Source: an uncultured Moraxella sp. (GTDB lineage: Bacteria; Pseudomonadota; Gammaproteobacteria; Pseudomonadales; Moraxellaceae). Taken from it: a DNA stretch of 5,833 bases. The notes beneath the pieces were generated by a model. That model had not been told where the DNA came from, ran no database searches, and worked only from the letters and a program-made list of their open reading frames with translations. The stretch is taken from NCBI GenBank assembly GCA_937889485.1, contig CALAPG010000199.1, forward strand, positions 1-5,833, given 5' to 3'. A program made the position numbers and the translations under genes. This document shows, in pieces, positions 1 to 5,186 of the stretch. Each line of letters opens with the position of its first letter. Positions within the stretch are counted from its first letter, which is position 1.

Positions 1-50
1 GATCTACACAGGCGAAGACACTCTTTCCCTACACGACGCTCTTCCGATCT
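1..50 (+). other. Untrimmed Illumina P5/TruSeq adapter with i5 index (artefact)
   Basis: These 50 bases are sequencing-library adapter, not genome. Bases 1-9 are the last nine bases of the P5 flow-cell oligo. Bases 10-17 (AGGCGAAG) sit exactly where the i5 index belongs and match the TruSeq HT index I remember as D505. Bases 18-50 are the complete 33-base TruSeq read-1 primer site ending in CTTCCGATCT. The genomic insert begins at 51. The match is base for base from memory of the adapter, so confidence is very high. No gene or regulatory call should use this stretch. Confidence 0.98.
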
Positions 51-194
51 GTATCAATTGACAATGATAAGCTAGCTTGGACGGATCAAAGCCTTGACCC
101 GCTACAAACGTTTGACAACGAACCTGACAGCAACTGGCGCCAGCGCTGCTTGGTATGGCTCATTGGCAAATTACCAATTGAAGACTTTTTATAG
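51..194 (+). CDS. Phospholipase D / cardiolipin synthase family protein, C-terminal fragment (5' end missing)
   Basis: An open frame runs from the first genomic base to a TAG at 192-194, giving 47 residues. The fragment has the look of the end of ClsC/YmdC-like phospholipase D proteins: a tryptophan followed by an acidic stretch, then FDNEPDSNWRQR, a short hydrophobic run and a final LPIEDFL. In that family the C-terminus typically reads EP-x-(S/T)-x-W-x-R-(F/L) followed by LLPIE-x-L. Such proteins act at the inner membrane and make cardiolipin or move phosphatidyl groups. Both catalytic HKD motifs would lie upstream and are absent here, so activity cannot be judged. The gene is cut by the contig edge, not by a visible mutation. 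It converges on iscX with 47 bases between the stop codons. The overlapping 80-codon frame starting at 94 is rejected. The family call rests on a short tail only. Confidence 0.62.
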   Translation, partial: VSIDNDKLAWTDQSLDPLQTFDNEPDSNWRQRCLVWLIGKLPIEDFL

Positions 195-241
195 CCCTAT
201 TTACTGCCTTGATACACAGATTTGGTATTGCCAAACCTTGA

Positions 242-442
242 TTAATCTAGCTCATCAAGCCATGCCATTTGAATGGCTTCTAACTGTTTTTCAGTGGATT
301 TTTGCGGGTTATCGTCAAATTCTTCTAGCTCAGTGACATAACGGTGCAAATCGGTAAAGCGGATATAAGTTACGTCCACATCTGGGTGTTTTTCAGCGAG
401 TTGAATGGCAATCTCAAGGGTATCGTTCCATTTAAGTGACAT
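242..442 (-). CDS. iscX: IscX (YfhJ) Fe-S cluster assembly protein
   Basis: This 66-residue acidic protein has the same length as E. coli IscX and matches it along its whole length. Shared landmarks are LKW at 3-5 with D7, HPDVDV at 19-24, RFTDLH at 28-33, the acidic ELEEFDDNPQ at 38-47, and a C-terminal helix with LEAI at 54-57 and WLDE at 61-64. IscX is a small winged-helix-like cytosolic protein that binds iron and the cysteine desulfurase IscS through its acidic face. It modulates the rate of Fe-S cluster assembly on IscU. The start is supported by GAGGA at 449-453, six bases before the ATG. In E. coli iscX closes the isc operon after fdx; here it stands alone between a lipid-enzyme gene and the pnt operon, with its own candidate promoters. 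The identification is firm; the physiological role in this host is inferred. Confidence 0.95.
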   Translation of the reverse strand: MSLKWNDTLEIAIQLAEKHPDVDVTYIRFTDLHRYVTELEEFDDNPQKSTEKQLEAIQMAWLDELD

Positions 443-470
443 CAGTTTTCCTCAATATCAAGCGTAAGAA

Positions 471-498
471 ATTTTAACGTATACCGCCAACCGTTCAA
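471..498 (-). promoter_or_regulatory. Candidate sigma-70 promoter for iscX (proximal)
   Basis: On the minus strand TTGAAC (493-498) is followed after 16 bases by TAAAAT (471-476). This places a likely transcription start about 20-25 bases before the iscX ATG, with the ribosome binding site just downstream. The -35 has two mismatches to TTGACA and the -10 one mismatch to TATAAT. It is a pattern match only. Confidence 0.4.
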
Positions 499-568
499 GC
501 CATGGTGCGGTGGGTGTTGGGCACTCAATCATTTGGCTACTCTATTAAGGTGCCGCTTTAAAAGGCAA

Positions 569-577
569 ATTATAGCA
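569..577 (-). promoter_or_regulatory. Candidate extended -10 promoter for iscX (distal)
   Basis: The minus strand reads TGCTATAAT, a perfect TATAAT (569-574) preceded by the TGn extension. It lies a few bases past the T-run of the pnt operon terminator, so it could restart transcription toward iscX with a leader of roughly 120 bases. The position expected for a -35 (592-597) is poor and falls in the terminator loop, as is tolerable for extended -10 promoters. It competes with the proximal candidate at 471-498. Confidence 0.45.
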
Positions 578-580
578 AAT

Positions 581-615
581 AAAAAACCCCGTCTCATAAA
601 ATAGCGGGGTTTTTT
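581..615 (-). terminator. Rho-independent terminator of the pnt operon
   Basis: The minus-strand transcript forms a GC-rich stem CCCCG/CGGGG (605-609 with 587-591) around a 13-base loop, followed by six T (586-581). Six A (615-610) precede the stem and extend the pairing to 11 base pairs. It begins 30 bases after the pntB stop. The symmetric A and T runs would let it act on either strand, but no plus-strand gene runs into it here. Confidence 0.93.
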
Positions 616-645
616 ATCAGATTTTTGGCAAACTAACGATTTAAA

Positions 646-2043
646 TTAATGGCCTGTGCCATTTAGATGGCGAATCATATCTTCCACGACTTTTTTGGCA
701 TCACCAAAAATCATCATGGTTTTGTCAAGATAAAATAAGCTGTTATCAAGACCTGCATAACCTGCACTCATCGAGCGTTTGATAACCATGACGGTTTGGG
801 CTTTTGATGCCTCAAGAATTGGCATACCAAAAATGGGAGAATTTGGGTCGTCTTTTGCCGCAGGGTTCACCACGTCATTGGCGCCGATAATTAACACCAC
901 ATCGGTACCTGCAAAGTCTGAGTTAATTTCATCCATTTCAAGAATGTCTTCATACGGCACATCCGCTTCCGCCAATAACACGTTCATGTGCCCTGGCATG
1001 CGACCTGCCACAGGATGAATAGCAAAGCGTACATTCACACCTTCTTCTTTTAGCATTTCATACAGCTCTTTGACCGCATTTTGGGCGCGACCTTGTGCCA
1101 TACCATAACCTGGCACAATCACCACACTACTGGAATTTTCCATCATAAAAGCAGCATCTTCAGGAGAACCTGTGCGATAGGTTTTGGGGCCTGTGTCTTC
1201 TTCAGACGCGGTGCTACTGCTGCTTGAGATACCCCCAAATAGTACATTAAGTAGTGAGCGGTTCATGGCTTTACACATGATATAAGACAAAATAGCACCC
1301 GATGACCCCACCAGCGAACCTGCAATAATCAACATGCTATTGCCCAACGTAAAGCCAATACCCGCTGCCGCCCAACCTGAAAACGAGTTAAGCAGTGATA
1401 CTACCACGGGCATATCGCCGCCACCAATGGGTGCAATCCACATCCAACCAAATACAATCGCAAGCGCCGTCATGGCATAAAATGCAGGCATGGATTGGGT
1501 CATAAAATAAGCGACCCCACATGCGATCATCGCAACAAATAGTAGCGCTTGCACGGGTTTGACCCAGCTGCCCTTGAGGGTTTTTGCCCATGGTTTTGCC
1601 GCCAACTTACCAAACGCAAACATGGACGCTGAAAAAGTAATTGCCCCAATAAAACAGCCAACAAACAGCTCAAAGCGCCCCACCGTATCATGCTGTACGC
1701 CTGTATGCAGCACACTGGCAAGTGCAATCGCCACCGCTGACAACCCCACCAATGAGTGCATCAAAGCTACCGTCTCTGGCATTTGGGTCATCGCAACCGT
1801 ACGCGCCTTCCACGTGCCCACCACCGCACCCAAAACCATCGCGCCAATAATCAATAAAAACACAGGCGCAGGGGCTAAAAAGAAGGTTGTAACAATCGCA
1901 ATTGCCATCGCCATCATGCCAAAACGGTTGCCACGAATGGCAGTTTTTGGGCTTGATAGCCCGCGCAAGGTTAATACAAATAACACCGCACCGATCAAAT
2001 AAAACCAATCAGCATGTTGAGCCACCCAATTCATATTTTCCAT
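646..2043 (-). CDS. pntB: NAD(P) transhydrogenase subunit beta (PntB)
   Basis: This 465-residue inner-membrane protein matches PntB (about 462-464 residues) in full. Residues 1-265 are the membrane domain dII: many hydrophobic helices, MPETVALMHSLVG with H96 at the place of E. coli H91, and IGGGDMPVVVSLLNSFSGW (206-224) with D210 at the place of E. coli D213, both tied to proton movement. A serine-rich linker (273-280) joins dIII, the NADP(H) domain: PGYGMA (311-316), HPVAGRMPGHMNVLLAEADVPY (343-364), GANDVVNPAA (387-396), KRS (422-424) and GYAG (428-431). With PntAA and PntAB it couples NADH + NADP+ hydride transfer to proton entry and supplies NADPH. The start ATG shares its A with the pntAB stop (TAATG), and AGGAG at 2051-2055 sits seven bases upstream, so translational coupling is likely. 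The segment after GYGMA reads QGRAQ where I recall VAQAQ. Confidence 0.97.
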   Translation of the reverse strand: MENMNWVAQHADWFYLIGAVLFVLTLRGLSSPKTAIRGNRFGMMAMAIAIVTTFFLAPAPVFLLIIGAMVLGAVVGTWKARTVAMTQMPETVALMHSLVGLSAVAIALASVLHTGVQHDTVGRFELFVGCFIGAITFSASMFAFGKLAAKPWAKTLKGSWVKPVQALLFVAMIACGVAYFMTQSMPAFYAMTALAIVFGWMWIAPIGGGDMPVVVSLLNSFSGWAAAGIGFTLGNSMLIIAGSLVGSSGAILSYIMCKAMNRSLLNVLFGGISSSSSTASEEDTGPKTYRTGSPEDAAFMMENSSSVVIVPGYGMAQGRAQNAVKELYEMLKEEGVNVRFAIHPVAGRMPGHMNVLLAEADVPYEDILEMDEINSDFAGTDVVLIIGANDVVNPAAKDDPNSPIFGMPILEASKAQTVMVIKRSMSAGYAGLDNSLFYLDKTMMIFGDAKKVVEDMIRHLNGTGH

Positions 2044-2396
2044 TAGGCATCTCCTAGCGTTTTGGCTTTTTTATCTTTTGATTTGAACATCGCAAGCATG
2101 CGCTCAGTCACCGCAAAACCACCAAAAATATTGATACTGGCTAAAAATACCGCAAATGCACCCAGCAAACTGGTGGGCGTAAACATATCACCATCAATAG
2201 TCACTGTTTGTAGCATCGCGCCCACCACCACAATACTAGATAGCGCATTGGTCACCGCCATCAACGGCGTGTGTAGCGCAGGTGTCACACCCCAAACCAC
2301 ATAGTAACCCACAAAAATAGCTAACACAAAAATACTAAAAATTGCCACGAAAGGTGTTGCTGACGCAGCGGCAGACGCTAAAATGGTCATTAACAT
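2043..2396 (-). CDS. pntAB: NAD(P) transhydrogenase subunit alpha part 2 (membrane part)
   Basis: This 117-residue hydrophobic protein corresponds to the C-terminal membrane part of the E. coli alpha subunit and to PntAB of Rhodospirillum rubrum. Three membrane segments are visible at about 16-36, 46-64 and 76-96. The conserved stretch [18 protein letters not shown] (30-47), then TNALSS (49-54), spans the first loop and second helix. The tail [15 protein letters not shown] (96-110) is basic and should face the cytoplasm. It builds part of the proton channel dII with PntB. It lies 39 bases after pntAA and overlaps pntB by one base. Two in-frame starts are possible, at 2396 and at residue 3 (2390). 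The ribosome binding site is 4 bases from the first and 10 from the second, so the exact start is open. Function is not affected by this choice. Confidence 0.95.
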   Translation of the reverse strand: MLMTILASAAASATPFVAIFSIFVLAIFVGYYVVWGVTPALHTPLMAVTNALSSIVVVGAMLQTVTIDGDMFTPTSLLGAFAVFLASINIFGGFAVTERMLAMFKSKDKKAKTLGDA

Positions 2397-2400
2397 AGTA

Positions 2401-2406
2401 CCTCCT
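2401..2406 (-). promoter_or_regulatory. Strong Shine-Dalgarno of pntAB
   Basis: A perfect AGGAGG on the minus strand lies 4 bases before the ATG at 2396 and 10 bases before the second ATG at 2390. Neither spacing is ideal, so the motif supports the gene but does not settle which methionine is used. Confidence 0.8.
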
Positions 2407-2435
2407 AATGATAAAATAGGTCAGTTAAAATCACG

Positions 2436-3557
2436 TTAGCGACTGGCTAACAATACTTGACCCTGATGGGTCACTAATAAAGCTTTTTGAATTTCATCTT
2501 CTGGATTAAGCGCAAACGCTTGGTTATCATCCATCAAGGTGGCAAAAAAGTGATACAAATTATTGGCATATAGAGCCGATGATTGCGCCGCCAAGGTTGA
2601 TGGGATATTCGGTACCCCCATAATGGTCACACCATTCGCAGTAATGATGTTTTGCCCGACCACAGAACCCGCTACATTACCGCCTGTTTCTACTGCCATG
2701 TCCAAAATAACCGAACCTGCTTTCATCTTATCAATGGTGGATTGGTGGATAAGACGTGGCGCATTGCGACCTGGCACTTGCGCTGTGGTAATCACGATAT
2801 CCGCTTGGCTCACTGCCTTATCAACCACTGCCGCTTGGTCTTGGATATATTGTGCTGAAGGTGTCCATGCATAGCCACCCGTTGATTTGGCTTTGGCTTT
2901 TTCTTCCTCGCTCATGGGTACATCAAGCCATTTACCACCCACAGACTCCACTTGGTCACGAACCGTTGGGCGCAAATCACTGGCTTCCACCACCGCACCC
3001 AAACGGCGCGCCGTGGCAATCGCTTGCAAACCCGCCACCCCAACCCCCAAAATCACAATGCGCGCAGGTTTGACCGTCCCCGCCGAGGTCATAAACATAG
3101 GAAACGGACGACCATATTGGTTTGCCGCCAAAATCACCGCTTTATAACCTGCCAAATTTGCCTGAGATGACAGCACATCCATATTTTGGGCGCGCGACAA
3201 AGTACGCGGCAGTAGCTCCATGGCATAGACATTAGCCTGACGGTTAGCGTAGTCTTGAAGATGGGGATTGCGGTAGGGATTCATCATGCCAATCACAATG
3301 GCATTAGTCTTTAACTGGTTGATTTGCTCAACTGGCAAACTATTGACCGTCAGCACAACATCACTGCCTAAAATAGCGTCTGCCACAATATTTGCGCCTG
3401 CTTGTGCCAGTAGCGCATCAGGCATAAACGCACCCTTACCCGCATCACGCTCCACCACAACCGTGTGCCCAAGTTTGATAAACTTTTTGATCGTATCTGG
3501 CGTTACCGCAATGCGATTTTCATATAACGTGGTTTCTCTTGGCACCCCAATTTGCAT
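2436..3557 (-). CDS. pntAA: NAD(P) transhydrogenase subunit alpha part 1 (NAD(H)-binding)
   Basis: This 373-residue soluble protein is domain dI of transhydrogenase, close in size to R. rubrum PntAA (about 384). It binds NAD(H) at the cytoplasmic face and passes hydride to NADP+ in PntB dIII. It opens with the alanine dehydrogenase/PntA signature IGVPRET (3-9). The RQD-loop region follows (117-132, with R118, Q124, D127 and S130). The Rossmann fingerprint GVGVAG (171-176) lies before LQAIATARRLGAVV (177-190) and the acidic-end strand EASDLRP (191-197). TTAQVPGRNAPRLI (257-270) and GSVILDMAVETGGN (281-294) are also typical. It lacks the membrane part found in one-piece alpha subunits, which is the next gene. 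GGAGGA at 3564-3569, six bases before ATG, fixes the start. The loop PRTLSRAQ is one residue longer than the PRISRAQ I recall from E. coli. Confidence 0.97.
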   Translation of the reverse strand: MQIGVPRETTLYENRIAVTPDTIKKFIKLGHTVVVERDAGKGAFMPDALLAQAGANIVADAILGSDVVLTVNSLPVEQINQLKTNAIVIGMMNPYRNPHLQDYANRQANVYAMELLPRTLSRAQNMDVLSSQANLAGYKAVILAANQYGRPFPMFMTSAGTVKPARIVILGVGVAGLQAIATARRLGAVVEASDLRPTVRDQVESVGGKWLDVPMSEEEKAKAKSTGGYAWTPSAQYIQDQAAVVDKAVSQADIVITTAQVPGRNAPRLIHQSTIDKMKAGSVILDMAVETGGNVAGSVVGQNIITANGVTIMGVPNIPSTLAAQSSALYANNLYHFFATLMDDNQAFALNPEDEIQKALLVTHQGQVLLASR

Positions 3558-3560
3558 AAT

Positions 3561-3569
3561 CCCTCCTCC
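3561..3569 (-). promoter_or_regulatory. Strong Shine-Dalgarno of pntAA
   Basis: GGAGGAGGG on the minus strand, with its GGAGGA core six bases from the ATG at 3557, is close to ideal and confirms the pntAA start. It suggests efficient translation of the first gene of the operon. Confidence 0.85.
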
Positions 3570-3615
3570 AGTGAACCGATCATAGCCGCAATGCCCTACC
3601 CACCGTTAAAGGATA

Positions 3616-3636
3616 GTTTGTCGCGACCACACAAAC
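3616..3636 (-). other. Hairpin in the pntAA leader
   Basis: GTTTGT (3616-3621) and ACAAAC (3631-3636) form a six-base-pair stem with a nine-base loop about 60 bases before the pntAA start. A perfect 8-base palindrome, GTCGCGAC (3620-3627), overlaps it and could form a competing structure. No T-run follows on the minus strand, so it is not a standard terminator. Its role, if any, is unknown. Confidence 0.4.
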
Positions 3637-3653
3637 GGTTATAAATTTAAAAA

Positions 3654-3672
3654 ATGATAAATAAATTATCAT
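3654..3672. promoter_or_regulatory. Inverted repeat ATGATAA-N5-TTATCAT, possible operator
   Basis: A perfect 7-base inverted repeat with a 5-base spacer lies in the leader of the pnt operon and overlaps the candidate -10 hexamers (3665-3673). The arms resemble half-sites of Fur-type boxes (TGATAA/TTATCA), but the spacing is two bases longer than the usual TGATAATnATTATCA. The binding protein is therefore unknown. The surrounding AT-richness raises the chance of a coincidence. Confidence 0.35.
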
Positions 3673-3697
3673 AAATTTTAGTGATTATGCAAAACAA
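3665..3697 (-). promoter_or_regulatory. Candidate promoter of the pntAA-pntAB-pntB operon
   Basis: Two overlapping minus-strand solutions exist. TTGTTT (3692-3697) stands 18 bases from TATGAT (3668-3673), and TTGCAT (3687-3692) stands 16 bases from GATAAT (3665-3670). Either would start transcription near 3655-3662, about 100 bases before pntAA. Both -10 boxes have one mismatch to consensus; the -35 boxes are weak. The region is very AT-rich, so other solutions cannot be excluded. Confidence 0.4.
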
Positions 3698-3736
3698 ATT
3701 TGGCAAAATTACCCAGTAAATTTGACTGGTGAGTAT

Positions 3737-3809
3737 AAAAAAAAGTTATTAATATTTTTTTTTGCAAAAATTTGGTTAAAAATCCTTGCTAATTTTTATT
3801 TTGGCGAGG
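3737..3809 (-). terminator. Weak candidate terminator region after rnz
   Basis: Right after the rnz stop the minus strand can pair CCTCGC (3809-3804) with GCAAGG (3789-3784), with one C-A mismatch, followed by ATTTTT. Further on, A9 (3763-3755) faces T8 (3744-3737) around a 10-base loop, giving an all-A/T hairpin. Neither is strong. Together they may reduce read-through from rnz into the pnt operon, but some read-through is likely. Confidence 0.3.
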
Positions 3810-4868
3810 TCAACAATCACCGTTAGCGCTAGTTGCCAGTGCTTCTACAGAGTCGCCCGTTACCTCAAAAGCATCAAAGTCGCGGGCGAGCCAATACCTG
3901 TTTTGATAATATTGACGCACCTCTTGATCAATATGCCCCATATTTGCAGTGGCGCTGCTGGGGTTATTAAAAGGCTGAAAACGCCCACTAAAATGGGTCA
4001 AAATCAAGTTTGGCAGCGCAGCCGACTGGGCAAATTGGGCGATTTGCTTGGCACTGGTATGCATGGGGTCAAAATTTGGTTTGGTTTGGCGAATTTTGTC
4101 TGCCACAGCTTGCGTGTAGGTGGCTTCATGTACCAATAACCCCACCCCTGCCATCGCATCGGATAAACAGGCGGGCGTATCATTATCGCCTGCCACAATT
4201 ATGGCTGTTTTTTGTTGTCTTGATTCGCAAAATTCGGCAGCTTTGAGTATCTCACCATTTCCTAAGGTAACGTCATAGCCATGCTGCAGCTTTCCCCAAA
4301 TATGGCTAGGCTTAACACCTTTTGCTAGCAATTTTTCACTATCTAAATGCGTATAATCAATAGCTTGGGTTATTTTAAACGCGTGGCTAGGCATGCGGTG
4401 TGACAACGCAATCACTTCAATCGTTACATGATGCGAAGGGCTGATTGCTAGCATATAGTGATGGTGGGGTTTGCCTTCTAAGAGGCTTTGGGTTGACACA
4501 AAATGAATGGCAAAATTTACATTGAGCTGGGTAGTTGCCATCACCACCTCAAGCATAGGCGCAAGGGCTTGTGGGGCAATGAGGGTTAATGGGGTTTTTC
4601 TGCCATTCATTGCCATACTAGCAAGTAAGCCAAACAACCCATAACAATGGTCACCATGCAAATGGGTGATAGCAATAACTTCAAGCTGCATCATAGATAA
4701 GGGTGTTTTGAGAAGTTGGTGCTGTGTGCCTTCGCCGCAATCAACCAATAACCACGGCGTTTTTTTGGGGGTCTGTTCTGCACATACCAAGCTTACCGCT
4801 AATGCCGTTACGTTGCGCTGTTTGGTGGGCATCCCTGCTGAGGTACCCAAAAAGTTAAGTTTTAGCAT
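3810..4868 (-). CDS. rnz: Ribonuclease Z (tRNA 3' processing endonuclease)
   Basis: This 352-residue metallo-beta-lactamase-fold protein has the order of motifs of RNase Z, which cuts the 3' trailer from tRNA precursors in the cytoplasm. The N-terminus LNFLGTSAGMPT (4-15) leads to VDCGEGTQHQLL (42-53). The zinc motif THLHGDH (68-74) supplies H69, H71, the catalytic D73 and H74. Further ligands are H157 (SHR), D228 (AGD) and H292 (LTHFSGRF). HEATY (247-251) holds the conserved phosphate-contacting histidine. The segment GVKPSHIWGKLQHGYDVTLGNG (184-205) matches the region just after the tRNA-binding arm. It is somewhat longer than the 307 residues of B. subtilis RNase Z, with an insertion near 298-314. 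The motif usually written GDT reads GDNDT. The start ATG at 4868 has only a weak GAGAG-type ribosome site, but the protein begins exactly where the family does. Confidence 0.96.
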   Translation of the reverse strand: MLKLNFLGTSAGMPTKQRNVTALAVSLVCAEQTPKKTPWLLVDCGEGTQHQLLKTPLSMMQLEVIAITHLHGDHCYGLFGLLASMAMNGRKTPLTLIAPQALAPMLEVVMATTQLNVNFAIHFVSTQSLLEGKPHHHYMLAISPSHHVTIEVIALSHRMPSHAFKITQAIDYTHLDSEKLLAKGVKPSHIWGKLQHGYDVTLGNGEILKAAEFCESRQQKTAIIVAGDNDTPACLSDAMAGVGLLVHEATYTQAVADKIRQTKPNFDPMHTSAKQIAQFAQSAALPNLILTHFSGRFQPFNNPSSATANMGHIDQEVRQYYQNRYWLARDFDAFEVTGDSVEALATSANGDC

Positions 4869-5002
4869 AAAAATACGTCACTCTCTAAAAATTTATGGCA
4901 ATCTCATGGTATGATCGCTTGCTATGAAATAATCACGCCAAGGACAGGATAAAAACTATCACATTGATATAAAAGATATAAAAACAATATTGGCTTTGTG
5001 GA

Positions 5003-5008
5003 TATAAT
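5003..5008 (+). promoter_or_regulatory. Candidate -10 box for pilR
   Basis: A perfect TATAAT on the plus strand lies about 180 bases before the pilR start. The expected -35 position (around 4980-4985) is an A-run without resemblance to TTGACA, so support is limited to the hexamer. Confidence 0.3.
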
Positions 5009-5055
5009 TTCGCTGTGGTATCCTTATCGCCAGCAACACGTTGAAACGTATGCTA

Positions 5056-5084
5056 ACGATTTTGTTAAATAACAAAAACATCGT
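5056..5084. repeat. Inverted repeat TTTTGTTA-AA-TAACAAAA with outer ACGA/TCGT pairs
   Basis: TTTTGTTA (5060-5067) and TAACAAAA (5070-5077) are perfect 8-base arms separated by two bases. The flanking ACGA (5056-5059) and TCGT (5081-5084) could extend the pairing past a three-base bulge. It lies about 100 bases before pilR. The two-base spacer favours a dimeric regulator site over an RNA hairpin, though a cruciform-like RNA stem with a slightly opened loop is possible. The regulator is unknown. Confidence 0.5.
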
Positions 5085-5186
5085 ATGGGTGGCGCGTAAA
5101 GCATACCCTACTTTTAGCTTATTTTTCTTACCCTAACCGATTTTATGACTATTTGATTTTGTTTAGATAAAAGGTGTATTTCCCTT

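Larger units (their letters stand above)
4869..5186. other. Divergent 318-base intergenic region between rnz and pilR
   Basis: No open frame of protein character is seen on either strand. It must hold the promoters of rnz (leftward) and pilR (rightward). Visible elements are a perfect TATAAT at 5003-5008 (+), a TATGAT at 4910-4915 (+), a tandem GATATAAAA repeat at 4966-4983 and an 18-base palindromic element at 5060-5077. No convincing -35 partners were found, nor a -24/-12 sigma-54 promoter, tRNA or terminator. Confidence 0.6.

Noticed and set aside
220..236. Small hairpin TTTGG-TATTG-CCAAA between the PLD-like gene and iscX
   Set aside because: The stem is five base pairs, mostly A/T, with no T-run on either strand; too weak to call a terminator.
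94..336. 80-codon plus-strand open frame running across the PLD-like end and iscX
   Set aside because: It overlaps two better supported genes in other frames, has no ribosome site and resembles no family I know.
1559..2002. 147-codon plus-strand open frame antisense to pntB
   Set aside because: It is low in complexity (Ala/Thr/Ile/Lys-rich), as expected from the complement of a membrane protein gene, and pntB fully explains the region.
3654..3672. Fur box on the pnt leader
   Set aside because: The half-sites fit, but the five-base spacer is two bases longer than the standard arrangement, so it is kept only as an unassigned inverted repeat.
3786..4139. 117-codon plus-strand open frame antisense to the end of rnz
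   Set aside because: The RNase Z frame on the other strand carries complete catalytic motifs; this frame has no recognisable domain or start signal.
4869..5186. Small RNA or tRNA in the rnz-pilR gap
   Set aside because: No cloverleaf, no terminator with a T-run and no promoter-terminator pair could be identified.
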